Shown here: in pieces, positions 32,967-43,021 of the stretch | How positions within the stretch are numbered: position 1 is the first letter of the stretch | Layout of the letters: every line of letters begins with the position of its first letter | Assembly (NCBI RefSeq): GCF_932526225.1 | Contig: NC_064047.1 | Location: 14,419,121 to 14,483,120, forward strand | Direction of reading: 5' to 3' | Source: Nematostella vectensis | Taxonomy: Eukaryota; Cnidaria; Anthozoa; Actiniaria; Edwardsiidae | DNA length: 64,000 bases | Position numbers and translations under genes: made by a program | The notes under the pieces: model-generated | What the model saw: only the letters and a program-made list of their open reading frames with translations | What the model was told of the DNA's origin: nothing | The model's database searches: none

Positions 32967-35310
32967 CTAGTCGTCCTTAGTTGTTCTTCTTAGAATTGAA
33001 AATGCAATGGGCCTTTCTTGATCCACTTTTACAACCTGCATGAATAAGTAATCAGAAAAAATTGATGGTTAGTTTTAAACCATCAAGTTTGGCACATGAG
33101 TGCACGAATCATAATAGTTATTTTCAATCTTTACCGAATCAAAACAAAAAGACAAAATTTATTTTCTTATTTCACAGAGCGTAGCTCCAAGGTTACCTGG
33201 CCTATGGTCTTTAAATAGTTGTGATCATAGACCAGAAGAATGAATACAGTGCACCAAAAACTGGTATTTGACTCCGAAGAAGTCTTATTAAAGAAGAAAA
33301 GAGTGAAATATGTATTGATTCTTCTGGTCTTCAATCTTTACCAAATATACTTATTACTACACACTTTTATTACCTTAGCCACCTCCAACTTTTCATTTTC
33401 TGGTCCTTCACTTGTTTTTGCATGCTTTTACAATGGAAAGAAAATGGGCTGATAAGTTCCAAATACCATCTACAATTGTTACCCTTTGCAATCAAGACTT
33501 AAAGGATGTCCATCAGCCTCTCCTTTGCATATTATTGTGTTAAAAAATACATGGTCTATTTGCAAGTTAACCTCACAATAACTATGTACAATTTAAGTAT
33601 GATACATTATCAACAATGTTTAATCGAAAGGACCTATGTAGTTACATGCTTGAGTTTGCAGATGGAAATGGATGCTTTGAGTGACTTGTTATTGAGTGGG
33701 CCAATAAGCACCCCCCAAAAGTGTAACAAATTACTGAACACAATTTGAATTATACAATAGAAAAGAAGAATGGTATTGGATCTATACCTTTCTCGCTTTC
33801 ACACCTTCACCTTCCTTGTTGCTCTTCTGAAAAAATCAGTTAAGAAAATCTGAGGTCCAATTACCAGGTGTTTGTGATATCTCCTGCCAATGTCAGGCTA
33901 ATACGAAGCAAATTCTATTGGCTTTCTGATCCAGGTTAATGTGAAATTAGTGAGGTAAAGAAGAGTTTGTGTGCCATACATTAGATTTCAGTTGGAAATA
34001 GGTGCTACCATATATATTTACACATTAGTAAGAAAAGAGTAGGGTGCAAATATTGAAAGATTACTTACATTAGAGTGACGTTTCAATGGTGCCCTTGATG
34101 TGTCCTTTTAAAGATAAAATATTATAGAGTTAATAAGAATTTCTAAACTCACACATTGTATTTTGTATTCCGAAACAGTGTAACAAACTACTTACATGAT
34201 TGCTGAGAGTGCTTTCAGTTGATATATATATCCCTTAAGTGACTTTAAGGAAACAGCTTATCAACAACTTACGTCATTGACAGAAGATCCCTCTTCATCT
34301 GAATCAGCCTTTTCCTAGAAGAGTAAAATACCTCTTTTAAATGTAACTGTACAATTTAGAATATGTCTTTTAGTTAAGAATGGCTTGATAATCATATATT
34401 GATATTGATATCATCTTTCTAGAAAATAAGATAACAATGCAACATTTTTTTTTTCAATAGAAAAGGTTTGGTTAGAGTTTACCTTTCTAAGGGTTGTGGA
34501 AACGTTGCTGGAATATCTTTATATTCAAAGGTAGTAATTTTATAAAGAAATATTGTTAGAAGGAAAGTATATTTTGATAGTGTGCAAATCTGACTTATAT
34601 GACGCTGTTGTTTTGTTGTTGTTTCGAATGTTTAGAACCCCAAACAATTTACAAAAGTACAACTTACCCAGCATTGTTTGATTGATTAAATTTCCTCTTG
34701 ATTCAAAGGGGTTTCAATTCATATGCCCAGGGTTTCATAGCCTAAAAACCCATGTGTCACGCAAGTCAGATTGGAGGGCTTAGGCTTGTAGCAGCCAACA
34801 TCAGTTGTTAAGTAAATGCAAACATTATTCTTCAAAAATATATAACTTACATTAGTAGCTTTACTTGAATTGTACTTCTTCTAAAAAAAAAGAAAACAAT
34901 TAAAAAAAATACTTCAACACTCCTCACATATATCCTCAATGTGTGATAAATCCTTAATTTCTACCCAACAAACCCAAAATATATGCAATTTAAACAAACA
35001 GCAAATGCTGTATACATCATCTACAGTATATACCCCTTTTTAACTAAGGTTGCACACTGTTTTATCTTATACACATTATCACAGTGTAAACATGAAATTG
35101 GCATGTAAGGACACAAATTAAAACCATGTTCTTCTTTTCACAAACCTCATATGAAGAGGGCTTCCTCATATGAGCGAGCTTGACAGCAATGCGCCCATAC
35201 AAGGCGGATATTTGTGGATTTGTGATAATACTCTCGGCTAAACCACGGTTTTGGAGGGCCTGAGTATTATCAGTGCCATGGTTTTTTCTCATGGCCCAGC
35301 TTCCTTTACA
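32967..35310 (-). CDS. Unidentified gene with a run of tiny phase-0 exons (3' part)
   Basis: Six exons splice cleanly on the minus strand: 35146-35310 (165 nt), 34851-34880 (30), 34273-34314 (42), 34069-34104 (36), 33788-33826 (39) and 32967-33035 (69, ending TAG). Every exon is a multiple of three. Acceptors are Y-rich AG and most donors are GTAAGT-like (the last two GTATAG; the first is GTTTGT). The product begins CKGSWAMRKNHG, includes LYGRIAVKLAHMRKPSSYE, then an acidic and basic low-complexity tail (EKADSDEEGSSVND, KEGEGVKARK), and ends FSILRRTTKDD. Upstream exons are unclear. I do not recognise the family; the tail looks disordered and nuclear-like. Confidence 0.55.
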
Positions 35311-35311
35311 C

Positions 35312-35511
35312 TGCAGAGGCAAAATAAATATCTTTTTTTTGGCATGGCAATGTTTGGATGCTTGGTATCTCAGTAAAGATCTCACACTCTTTGTGGACAG
35401 CCTTGTAATCCTGTTGGTCTTTTTTGTTTTGACCGCAACTGTTACTCCTTTATATATTCCTGAAAAGCACTTTCCAAATGTCCCTTCACCTATGCAGTCT
35501 TGCTGGCTTAA
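35312..35511 (-). pseudogene. Protein-kinase N-lobe fragment
   Basis: After a CTTCAG acceptor at 35512 the minus strand reads LSQQDCIGEGTFGKCFSGI then YKGVTVAVK. This is a glycine-rich ATP loop (GEGTFG) and the VAVK lysine strand of a protein kinase. An A-run follows. With one extra A the frame continues as KDQQDYKAVHKECEIFTEI, a plausible kinase helix C with its Glu; without it the frame is lost. No later kinase motifs (HRD, DFG) follow, and the next exon on this strand is unrelated. It may be the remnant of an upstream exon of the same gene or a captured fragment. Confidence 0.5.
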
Positions 35512-35537
35512 CTGAAGATCTCCCCGGAATATGTTAA

Positions 35538-36184
35538 GGTAATTCCCTTGAAATAGTTCTACAACCCAGAATTTTTTAAAACTTGGCATAAACAATATTG
35601 AAGCTGAGGGCTTTCAAAAAATGTAATAAAAAAATAAGGGTACCGACCCCGTTTTCACAACAGAGGGGAGTAGAGTTGACGCGTTTTTACTGATCGCGCA
35701 AGGAAAAATCCCAACTCTTAGTTTTCAAAAAGAGTGCCTATAGTCTTTAGAAAATTAAGTTCTGTTTGTCGAGCTGCCAAAATCCGATCTCCTAAACAAT
35801 AACCCGTAGTAGCTAATGTTCAAAACAAATCACATTTTAAGAGATCGCACAAAAAGACATTGTTTTCGCCACTATTCATACGGAAAAAAGCGCCATTTTG
35901 AAGTATTTTTACGGCTTGAGAAATAACAAAACTTCTACAACCCAACATTTTTTCTTCTTTCAGTATATCATTTTTCCGTATATATTTAACTATTTGAGCA
36001 AATAAAAAAAGAGGGTAACCGACTTCGTTTCTCTGTTAAAGCGATTTTAAGTAAAAAAACGCGCGACTTTTGCTGTGTATTTTTGTACAACTGTGGCGCG
36101 CGCGCACTTAATACCGGAAAATTCGAACAAACCGCGCGCCACTATGCGCAGAAGGGGTGCGCAGTGCAATTCAAGGGAATTACC
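35538..36184. mobile_element. TTAA-flanked miniature inverted-repeat element (647 bp)
   Basis: GGTAATTCCCTTGAA at 35538-35552 is the exact reverse complement of 36170-36184, and TTAA flanks both ends (35534-35537, 36185-36188). TTAA duplications are typical of piggyBac and Kolobok elements. There is no ORF of note inside, so it is non-autonomous. It sits in the intron just upstream of the kinase-lobe exon. Confidence 0.85.
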
Positions 36185-36221
36185 TTAAGTGAAGGTATTT
36201 TGTAACATTTAAACTCAGTAC

Positions 36222-36519
36222 CTGGTTGACTATTGTTTGTGGTGTTTAGCTTATGTCTTGATCAGCATGTGCTGTTAGTGCAGGAGTGCTTGGTTTAACA
36301 AGCACACAAGAATCTTGTTCCTTTGCTTTAATGCCAAAGTAATACCAGCATGAGTGAATCCGTTTCCTTTGCACATTTGGGAAGATCTTTTTTATCACAC
36401 GTCCCAAACAGTGAGGTGAAATCTCAAATAAACCCAATAAGCCTCCTTGCAAACGGTTTCTGACAGTGAGTACCATCACTCTGTCAAGGGGCTTGCCAGT
36501 TGTAAAAATCTCATTTAGC
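36222..36519 (-). CDS. Unrecognised exon with in-frame stop near its 3' end
   Basis: A CTACAG acceptor at 36520 and a CAG/GTACTGAG donor at 36221 bound 298 nt. The frame reads LNEIFTTGKPLDRVMVLTV, then a RLQGGLLGLFEISPHCLG segment and RVIKKIFPNVQRKRIHSC, all protein-like. It stops at TAA (36246-36248), 24 nt before the donor. Either this is a terminal exon, or a nonsense change inactivated a gene that once ran on into the kinase exon. Family unknown. Confidence 0.4.
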
Positions 36520-37129
36520 CTGTAGTAAACAAAATAACCATAAGCTTAACTAGTATAAGCTTAGCTTTTAACCTTGATTAAGTTCGTATCCTCTTATGTC
36601 TAGAGGGAAATGCGGTATGATAAAAATTGAATTAAGTAAATTCTGTTTAGGAAAGTGAGCTAATAAAAAGGTATAAGCCTACAGCCAGTCGCTCCGACTT
36701 GCGTGGCGCGTGGTCTCGTAGGTTATGAATTACTGTGTATAATGAATTAAATCCGCTTGAATCACGGTGAAATGTCGTCCATCCTACAATATAATCGGCT
36801 ATATTATATTTTTAGGGTATCAAACAATGCTGCGTAAGATATATTTTTCAATACGAAACAAAAACAAAACAAAACAACTGTCACGTGAGTCGGATTCACA
36901 CAATCAACAATCGGGCAATTTAAGCGACTCCCGACAGAAAACTTTTGCACTTTGTCTTTTTGGGTACAATATACATTCATACTCTAACCTTTCACGTATG
37001 ATCCTTTCCCTTAAACGCGCAGATGAACGGCTAGAAGAAATGCAAACTTCTTTCTGGACCTTCTCCGCCCGAGAAGGCGGCCCGCAAACAACTTTATATA
37101 CACAGGGAACCCGCGAGTAAACTTAGCGG

Positions 37130-37560
37130 AATTTTACAAGATATGCCGTAGGCGATTTTACAAACTATTTCCATCATATTTACAAGGTTTCATAGGGCCC
37201 CCTTTCTGCACTTTTCCACACTATTTACAAGATGTGCGGTAAGCGATTTACAAGCTATTTCCATACTATTTACAGACAATATACAAAGTTAGTTCTGCTG
37301 TCCTTATGTATTTTTCCATACTATTTACAAGATGTGTCTTGTAGATTTCTCCATACTATTTACATGGTATTAAGTACTTGCTTCTGCGTGTAAATAGCTT
37401 GTAAATTTTTCTAACACACAGTATGTAAATCCTAGTTTTACAGAGTATGTAAATGGAAATGCTCACTTACAAAGTGTGTAAATAGTATGTAAACATATTT
37501 CCATAGTTTGTAAACAACAATTTACATAGGTTTTACATACATGGTGTAAGATACGAATTT
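37130..37560. repeat. Degenerate TGTAAATAG / CTATTTACA repeat, both orientations
   Basis: Words such as ACTATTTACAAGATGTG recur about six times at 37190-37400. The reverse-complement form (GTGTGTAAATAGTATGTAAA) appears at 37390-37530. It resembles the GTAAATAGTATGTAAAT core of the 43-bp satellite at 28.7 and 32.3 kb. Confidence 0.6.
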
Positions 37561-37935
37561 TCCAGAAGCAAATGATTTCTTCGTCTGTGAGATTATCAAA
37601 CTCCTTGACCGCATCACTCTCTTGGGTTTTATATATGTCGTAAAGTAGCTTAAGCTTGTCTTTAAATACAGTCAGGGTAACGCTAGGATTCTGGCCGAGT
37701 AAAACCTTTACAAATGTTGTCTAATTACATTTTCCTTTGAGCGGTCCAAGTCCACAAGATTCGCACTGCACAAACTTTGCGTTGGCAGCAACACTTGATT
37801 GACACCTTGTACAGGAAAGAAATTTCTGAACGGTAAGTACCCGTCTGTTCTGTCAATCACATTTGTTGTTTCACTGTTTTTATTTAAAGTTAGATATTTT
37901 TGCTTATCGTACTCCCTCAAAACGATTCTTTTCAC
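37560..37935 (-). pseudogene. Fragment resembling an RPA-type OB-fold with zinc motif
   Basis: The minus strand reads VKRIVLREYDKQKYLTLNK and a PFRNFFPVQ block in one frame. In another frame follows FVQCESCGLGPLKGKCN, an in-frame TAG, then TTFVKVLLGQNPSVTLTVF, a KDKLKLLYDIYKTQESD segment and EEIICF. A four-Cys-like motif followed by a VxVLL...VTLTVFKD strand pattern recalls the C-terminal OB-fold of replication protein A and RPA-like proteins of mobile elements. The stop and the frame change mark it as dead. The match is by pattern only. Confidence 0.4.
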
Positions 37936-38435
37936 TTCGTACGTTTTAGATTTAATTTCCCTTTCAGAATATTATGTTTAACAAATCATGTTGTTTTGAC
38001 TTTTTTGCTTAACTTTTTCTTCTTAAAAACGCGCCGCTGGGGGTCGAGTAACTATAAAAAAAATCGGATCGGATCGCTACACATAACTGTGATTCATTCT
38101 AAAATTTCCAAATAATAAAACAGCCGAAATCGAACTGCAAGAAGGCTGGATCCTTCAGCACACTTGTAAAACATAAACTAAATTGCGATTAGTATTTTTT
38201 TCTGGAACTAGCCTATAATGCTAGTGAGCACCCACGCCCACACCCACGGGCGTTTCGTAACTCTAGGCTTTGAGCCAAAATGGCGAGCAACTTGACAAGA
38301 GAGTCAAGTTCAAAAGAGTCGGTATTTAAAGAGTCGTAACACAAGGTCATTCGAAGCGTCTCTTTTTCACAAATTTAGATCTCGTTGATTGAAACTTCTG
38401 TAATTAAATACTTTACAATTATTTTTATTGTATAA

Positions 38436-38479
38436 ATGCCACCACGAGCTATGAATAAAGAGATGCCCGCCCTTAAATG
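38436..38479 (+). CDS. Possible first coding exon of a host gene
   Basis: The ATG at 38436 reads MPPRAMNKEMPALK and meets a good donor (AAATG/GTATGTG) at 38480. Gypsy-3 begins 60 bp downstream, which would put it in the first intron. No downstream exon was found. Weak support. Confidence 0.25.
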
Positions 38480-38539
38480 GTATGTGTTATTAATGTAGAA
38501 TAGAGATAAAATGTTTTATACTCGGTCAGTATGTTAGAG

Positions 38540-38662
38540 TGTAATGTATTTGAGAAAAACCTTAGGATCAAAACGAATAAACAGTAATGGCGAACTCTCG
38601 TTGTTTATTTCTGCTACCCAGAAAACCTTGCGGTCATACAAACAGGAATCCCAAACATTACA
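38540..38662 (-). repeat. 3' LTR of Gypsy-3
   Basis: Identical to 42894-43016 over 123 bp by eye. Confidence 0.96.
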
Positions 38663-38847
38663 TACTGCCCCACCCAAGTTTACAACTAAAAGATACTTGC
38701 TTGCTGAGGCCAGTAAAACTATCAAATTTATACACACAACATGTCAATAAGTAAAAAACAACAACAATGTCCATGACAAGTTCTTGACAAGTTGTCAATC
38801 CATCAAATCCGGAAAAATGTACACAGTGTGTGATATGCTGCTTAAAA

Positions 38848-39115
38848 TTAACATACATAGTCTTTGAGGTGAGTAGGTGTGGTTTTGAGTCGAGTACTTC
38901 TTCGCAGAGTACTTGCAGGTTCAGAAGCTGGAAGCTCTGTCTTCTTCGGTTCCAATGAAGGTTCTGGAACTGTGATCTCAGGTTCCTTAAATTCCTCTGG
39001 AATCTGCTTGGGTACAGTTGTTTGCATTGGAACTTGGGCCAATTCTGTTGAACTCTGAAGATCATTGGCGACTGTGGGTGTGCTTGTCCTCAGGCGAAGA
39101 TGGTCAACATCGTCG
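38848..39115 (-). CDS. C-terminal tail of Gypsy-3 pol, in a different frame
   Basis: The frame of the overlapping ORF 39231-38848 continues as FDDVDHLRLRTSTPTVAND, then a Pro/Glu-rich stretch and a basic end (STRLKTTPTHLKDYV), the usual end of gypsy integrases. The join to VFRR in the main frame needs a one- or two-base indel near 39112. Since the LTRs are identical, this is a recent mutation, an assembly error or a real expression feature. Confidence 0.7.
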
Positions 39116-42100
39116 AAACACTCCACCTGAACTGAGTTGAACGACATACGAAACCGGTCCTGACTGTTGAATAATTGTTCCACATAACCACTTTGGACCA
39201 TATGAAAAATTCTTGACAAATACTGGGTCATTCACTTGAAATTCTCTGAGTGGCACTAGATTGTCGTGTTGTTTCTTCTGTGCGAGCTGTTTATCTTCTA
39301 CACGAGTGCGAATTGTGTCCTGACTAAGGGGGTTTACCAGGTCCAAGCGCGTCTTCAGCTTCCGGTTCATTAATAGCTCACCAGGTGTTTTACCAGTGGT
39401 TGCATGAGGTGTGGTACGATCGCTTAGTAGAAATCTGCTTAACTTCGTGTCTAAGTTTTCCTTTTCCCCTCCCATCTTCTTCATTGTTTCCTTGAAAGTG
39501 CGAACATATCTTTCAGCAAATCCATTGGATGCTGGGTGTTTAGGTGCTGAAGTGATGTGTTTTATGCCATTCTCAGACATAAAAAGGGCAAATTCTTCAC
39601 CTATGAAGGCAGTTGCATTATCAGATACAATGATATCAGGCAGTCCATGTACTGAGAAGCATTCTCTTAACTTCTGGATGGTTACTGCAGCAGTACTGGA
39701 GTTTGTCTTGAATACCTCGATCCACTTACTATAGGCATCACCGATCACCAGGAACATGTGTCCTTCGAAAGGTCCTGCATAGTCAATATGTATGCGAGAC
39801 CAAGGTCTAGACGGCCACTCCCACGGATGTAGGGGTGCAGTAGAAGGTGCCTTAGCATTACTTTGGCAGCTTGTGCAATCTTTCACCTTTTGCTCAATAT
39901 CCGCGTCCAGGCCAGGCCACCAGAAATAGCTTCGGGCTAACATTTTCATGCGAACCATTCCAGGATGTCCATCATGTAGTTCCTGGAGAAGCTTGACTCT
40001 TCCTTGAGGAGGAATGACTACGCGAGAGCCCCAGAGTAGACAGCCATCCTGACAGCTAAGTTGGTGCTTTCTATAAGAGTAGGGCTTGAACTCAATGCGA
40101 TCATTTGAATTGGGCCAACCGGACATTACTTGGTGTCGTACTGCACTAAGAATAGGATCTTTTGAGGTCCAACGCTCAATGTCCTTGACTTTAACGGGTG
40201 TGTTGACTTCAAGATGATTCATTACAAACATAATGTCGCCAGGCACTGGAACATTTCTGGTTTCATTTGGCAATGGCAGCCGGCTCAGGCCATCGGCATT
40301 ACCATTTTTCTGGCCTTCTCGATATACTAAAGTGTATGAGTAGCCTGACAGGAATACCGCCCACCTCAATATGCGTGGTGAGGCTGAGGTCGGTATTTGT
40401 TTAGTTGACTGTAGCAGACCCAGCAGGGGTTTGTGATCAGTGTAGATGGTAAAACTCCGTCCATATAAGTATGAGTGGAACTTCCTCACCCCGAACATGA
40501 TGGCTGCTGCCTCTTTGTCGAGCTGTGAATAGTTCTTTTCGGCTGGGGACAGAGTACGTGAGGCATATGAAATAGGACGTTCAGTCCCATCATCCATCAC
40601 ATGTGAAATAACACAACCAAGACCATATGGTGATGCGTCACAAGCAAGGGTTAACTCTCTTTCCAAGCTGTAATGCACTAGAAGTTGTGAAGAGTGAAGT
40701 GTGGACTTGGCTTGGTTCCAAGATTTTTCATGTGCTTCACTCCAGTTCCAAGGTGTGTCTTTGACTAACAGCTGATGTAAAGGAGATAGTATTGTAGTGA
40801 TGTTAGGTATGTAACAAGCGTAATAGTTAAGCATGCCTAAAAAGGCTTGCAGTTCTTTCAGATTAGAAGGTCTCGGTGACTCTTGAATTGCTTTGATTTT
40901 CTCGTCAAGGGGGTGGATACCATCTTTGTCTATGCGGTGTCCCAGGTAAGTGACTTCAGGTGCTTGAAAAATGCACTTCGAACGTTTAAGACGGACGCCA
41001 GCTTTGTCCAGACGTGACAGGACTTCTGTTAGACTTTTGAGATGATCTGCTGATGTCTTCCCGGCAATGAGAATATCATCTATTCGTACTACAACATTCG
41101 GAATACCCTGCAGTAAATTTTCCATTGTGCGTTGGAAAATCCCAGGGGCTGAGGCAATGCCGTAGCACAGTCTATTGTACTCAAATAGGCCTTTATGAGT
41201 GGTGATAGTGGTGTACTTCTTTGATTCTTCATCTAACTCAAGTTGTTGATAAGCTTGACTCAGATCTAGTTTTGTAAACTGCACTCCACCTCCAAGTTGA
41301 GCTAGCAGATCCTCTGTTTTAGGAATTGGGTAATTGTCAAGTTTGCTAACTTGGTTCAAAGTAACTTTGAAGTCTCCACAAATGCGTATAGACTCATCAG
41401 ATTTGACAATGGGCACAATGGGTGTTGCCCATTCCGAAAATTGAACTGGACGAATTGTTCCTTCTTCTAACAAACGGTCCAATTCTCTCTCTACCTTCTG
41501 ACGTCGTGCATATTCTACCGTGCGAGGTTTGAAGTACTTGGGTTTGGCTTGAGGATCAACGTATATCTTTGCTTTCACTCCTTGAATTGTCCCTAGTCCT
41601 TCCTTGAATAAATTTTCATGTTTCTTTAGCAGGTCAGACACATCAGGGGATACAACTTGAACTAGGAAAATCTCTGGCCATGACAACTTCACATGTTGTA
41701 ACCAATCTCGTCCAAAGAGACTGGGCACCTTGCCTTGTACAACTATAACTGGCAAGTGTTCAAAGAAGTCCTTGTACTTGACTTCCACTACAAGCTTTCC
41801 TAAAACTGGAATTGTCTCCCCGGTGTATGTTTTCAAGGTTAGCTTGGTATCTTGCAGATCGAGAGATGAACCCTCAATGTTCTTCAATTGATCAAAAATG
41901 TCCTCTCCGATTACTGAAAGTGATGCACCAGTGTCCAGTTCCATTTGAACTTTAAGACCATTTAATTCAACATCTACTAAATACGGATTTTGGCGGTTGC
42001 CTTGACTGACAGCAAACAATGGATATATATCTTCATCTTCTATTTCTTTATCAGTATCCAGGACATGAATTGCTGGTTTCCCTTGTTTTGGATGGTGGTT

Positions 42101-42868
42101 TGAATTTGGCTTGGTTGTCTCGGACGACTTTTTTGCTTTTTTGAGACATTTGGCAACAATATGTCCTTTCTTTTTACAATAATGGCACGTGGCCTCCTTG
42201 AAACGACATTTTGACGGGTGGTGATTTTTTCCACAACGATAACACTCTTTATTTTCGCTTTTAGAACGCGGTAAGGGCGAAGAACTGACCTTTTTTACAG
42301 ATGCAGACGTTGAACTTAACGTAGAAGGAGCAGATTGAAGATCGGCCATGTGCTGTGCGGTCGTTTCCATAGACGAAGCAATGTCGTAAGCTTTTTTGAA
42401 AGTTAAGTTCTCTTCTGATAGCAAACGCCTTTGGATTCTTTCATTGTTAATTCCAGACACCAGACGATCACGCAGCATATTTTCCAGACTGCCACCAAAA
42501 TTGCAGTATTCTGCCATGTTTCGTAGAGCCGCTACAAAGTCAGACACGTTCTCCCCGCTCAATCTGAAACGGTTATTGAACTTGTGCCGTTGCACGCTTT
42601 CACTCGGTTTTGGGTTGAAATGGCTCTTTACCAAGGTGCACAAGTCAGCATAAGATTTCTCTCCAGGTTTCGCTGGGGCCAGCAGATCAGACATTAATTT
42701 GTAGGTTTTTTTCCCTACCGAACTGAGGAGAATTGCACGGCGTATTTTCAAGTCATCGTCAGACGTAGTTACTCCATTTGCTTCAAAATAGAAGTTTAGA
42801 CGCTCGATATACTGTTCCCATGAATCAGAATCTCTGTCGAATTCGTCTATTTTGCCGTAGGTTGCCAT
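39104..42868 (-). CDS. gag-pol: Gypsy-3 gag-pol polyprotein, single frame
   Basis: I start at the ATG at 42868 (MATYGKIDEFDRD), immediately after the primer binding site, giving 1254 aa. An in-frame codon further upstream lies in the LTR. In order: gag capsid region (WEQYIERLNFYFEANG), two zinc knuckles (CYRCGKNHHPSKC, CHYCKKKGHIVAKC), protease (MELDTGASLSVIG), reverse transcriptase (KLDLSQAYQQLELDEES; active-site box VVRIDDILIAG), RNase H (LACDASPYGLGCVIS, TDHKPLLGLL) and integrase (DGHPGMVRMKM zinc domain, IHIDYAGP, IVSDNATAF, NGFAERYVRTFK). Arg replaces the aromatic residue of the usual Y/F-x-D-D. The frame ends abruptly at VFRRC near 39104, where a frameshift seems to separate it from its natural tail. 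Confidence 0.93.
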   Translation of the reverse strand: MATYGKIDEFDRDSDSWEQYIERLNFYFEANGVTTSDDDLKIRRAILLSSVGKKTYKLMSDLLAPAKPGEKSYADLCTLVKSHFNPKPSESVQRHKFNNRFRLSGENVSDFVAALRNMAEYCNFGGSLENMLRDRLVSGINNERIQRRLLSEENLTFKKAYDIASSMETTAQHMADLQSAPSTLSSTSASVKKVSSSPLPRSKSENKECYRCGKNHHPSKCRFKEATCHYCKKKGHIVAKCLKKAKKSSETTKPNSNHHPKQGKPAIHVLDTDKEIEDEDIYPLFAVSQGNRQNPYLVDVELNGLKVQMELDTGASLSVIGEDIFDQLKNIEGSSLDLQDTKLTLKTYTGETIPVLGKLVVEVKYKDFFEHLPVIVVQGKVPSLFGRDWLQHVKLSWPEIFLVQVVSPDVSDLLKKHENLFKEGLGTIQGVKAKIYVDPQAKPKYFKPRTVEYARRQKVERELDRLLEEGTIRPVQFSEWATPIVPIVKSDESIRICGDFKVTLNQVSKLDNYPIPKTEDLLAQLGGGVQFTKLDLSQAYQQLELDEESKKYTTITTHKGLFEYNRLCYGIASAPGIFQRTMENLLQGIPNVVVRIDDILIAGKTSADHLKSLTEVLSRLDKAGVRLKRSKCIFQAPEVTYLGHRIDKDGIHPLDEKIKAIQESPRPSNLKELQAFLGMLNYYACYIPNITTILSPLHQLLVKDTPWNWSEAHEKSWNQAKSTLHSSQLLVHYSLERELTLACDASPYGLGCVISHVMDDGTERPISYASRTLSPAEKNYSQLDKEAAAIMFGVRKFHSYLYGRSFTIYTDHKPLLGLLQSTKQIPTSASPRILRWAVFLSGYSYTLVYREGQKNGNADGLSRLPLPNETRNVPVPGDIMFVMNHLEVNTPVKVKDIERWTSKDPILSAVRHQVMSGWPNSNDRIEFKPYSYRKHQLSCQDGCLLWGSRVVIPPQGRVKLLQELHDGHPGMVRMKMLARSYFWWPGLDADIEQKVKDCTSCQSNAKAPSTAPLHPWEWPSRPWSRIHIDYAGPFEGHMFLVIGDAYSKWIEVFKTNSSTAAVTIQKLRECFSVHGLPDIIVSDNATAFIGEEFALFMSENGIKHITSAPKHPASNGFAERYVRTFKETMKKMGGEKENLDTKLSRFLLSDRTTPHATTGKTPGELLMNRKLKTRLDLVNPLSQDTIRTRVEDKQLAQKKQHDNLVPLREFQVNDPVFVKNFSYGPKWLCGTIIQQSGPVSYVVQLSSGGVFRRC

Positions 42869-42870
42869 TT

Positions 42871-42888
42871 CCGAAATCCTCGTCGCCA
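42871..42888 (-). other. Primer binding site of Gypsy-3
   Basis: Minus-strand TGGCGACGAGGATTTCGG, just after the 5' LTR. The TGGCGAC start resembles tRNA-Arg-type sites of other gypsy elements; the tRNA is not proven. Confidence 0.6.
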
Positions 42889-42893
42889 AAAAA

Positions 42894-43016
42894 TGTAATG
42901 TATTTGAGAAAAACCTTAGGATCAAAACGAATAAACAGTAATGGCGAACTCTCGTTGTTTATTTCTGCTACCCAGAAAACCTTGCGGTCATACAAACAGG
43001 AATCCCAAACATTACA
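42894..43016 (-). repeat. 5' LTR of Gypsy-3
   Basis: Identical to 38540-38662. The primer binding site follows five bases after its inner end on the minus strand. Confidence 0.96.
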
Positions 43017-43021
43017 TAGAG

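Larger units (their letters stand above)
38540..43016 (-). mobile_element. Ty3/gypsy LTR retrotransposon, Gypsy-3 (young, nearly intact)
   Basis: The two 123-bp LTRs (38540-38662, 42894-43016) look identical base for base. TAGAG duplicates the target at 38535-38539 and 43017-43021. The LTR ends form the inverted repeat TGTAATGT...ACATTACA. One open frame covers gag and pol through the end of integrase, followed by a C-terminal tail in another frame. Identical LTRs imply a very recent insertion, so the family may still be active in this genome. Confidence 0.96.

Noticed and set aside
39411-39734. 107-codon plus-strand ORF
   Set aside because: Antisense to the Gypsy-3 integrase.
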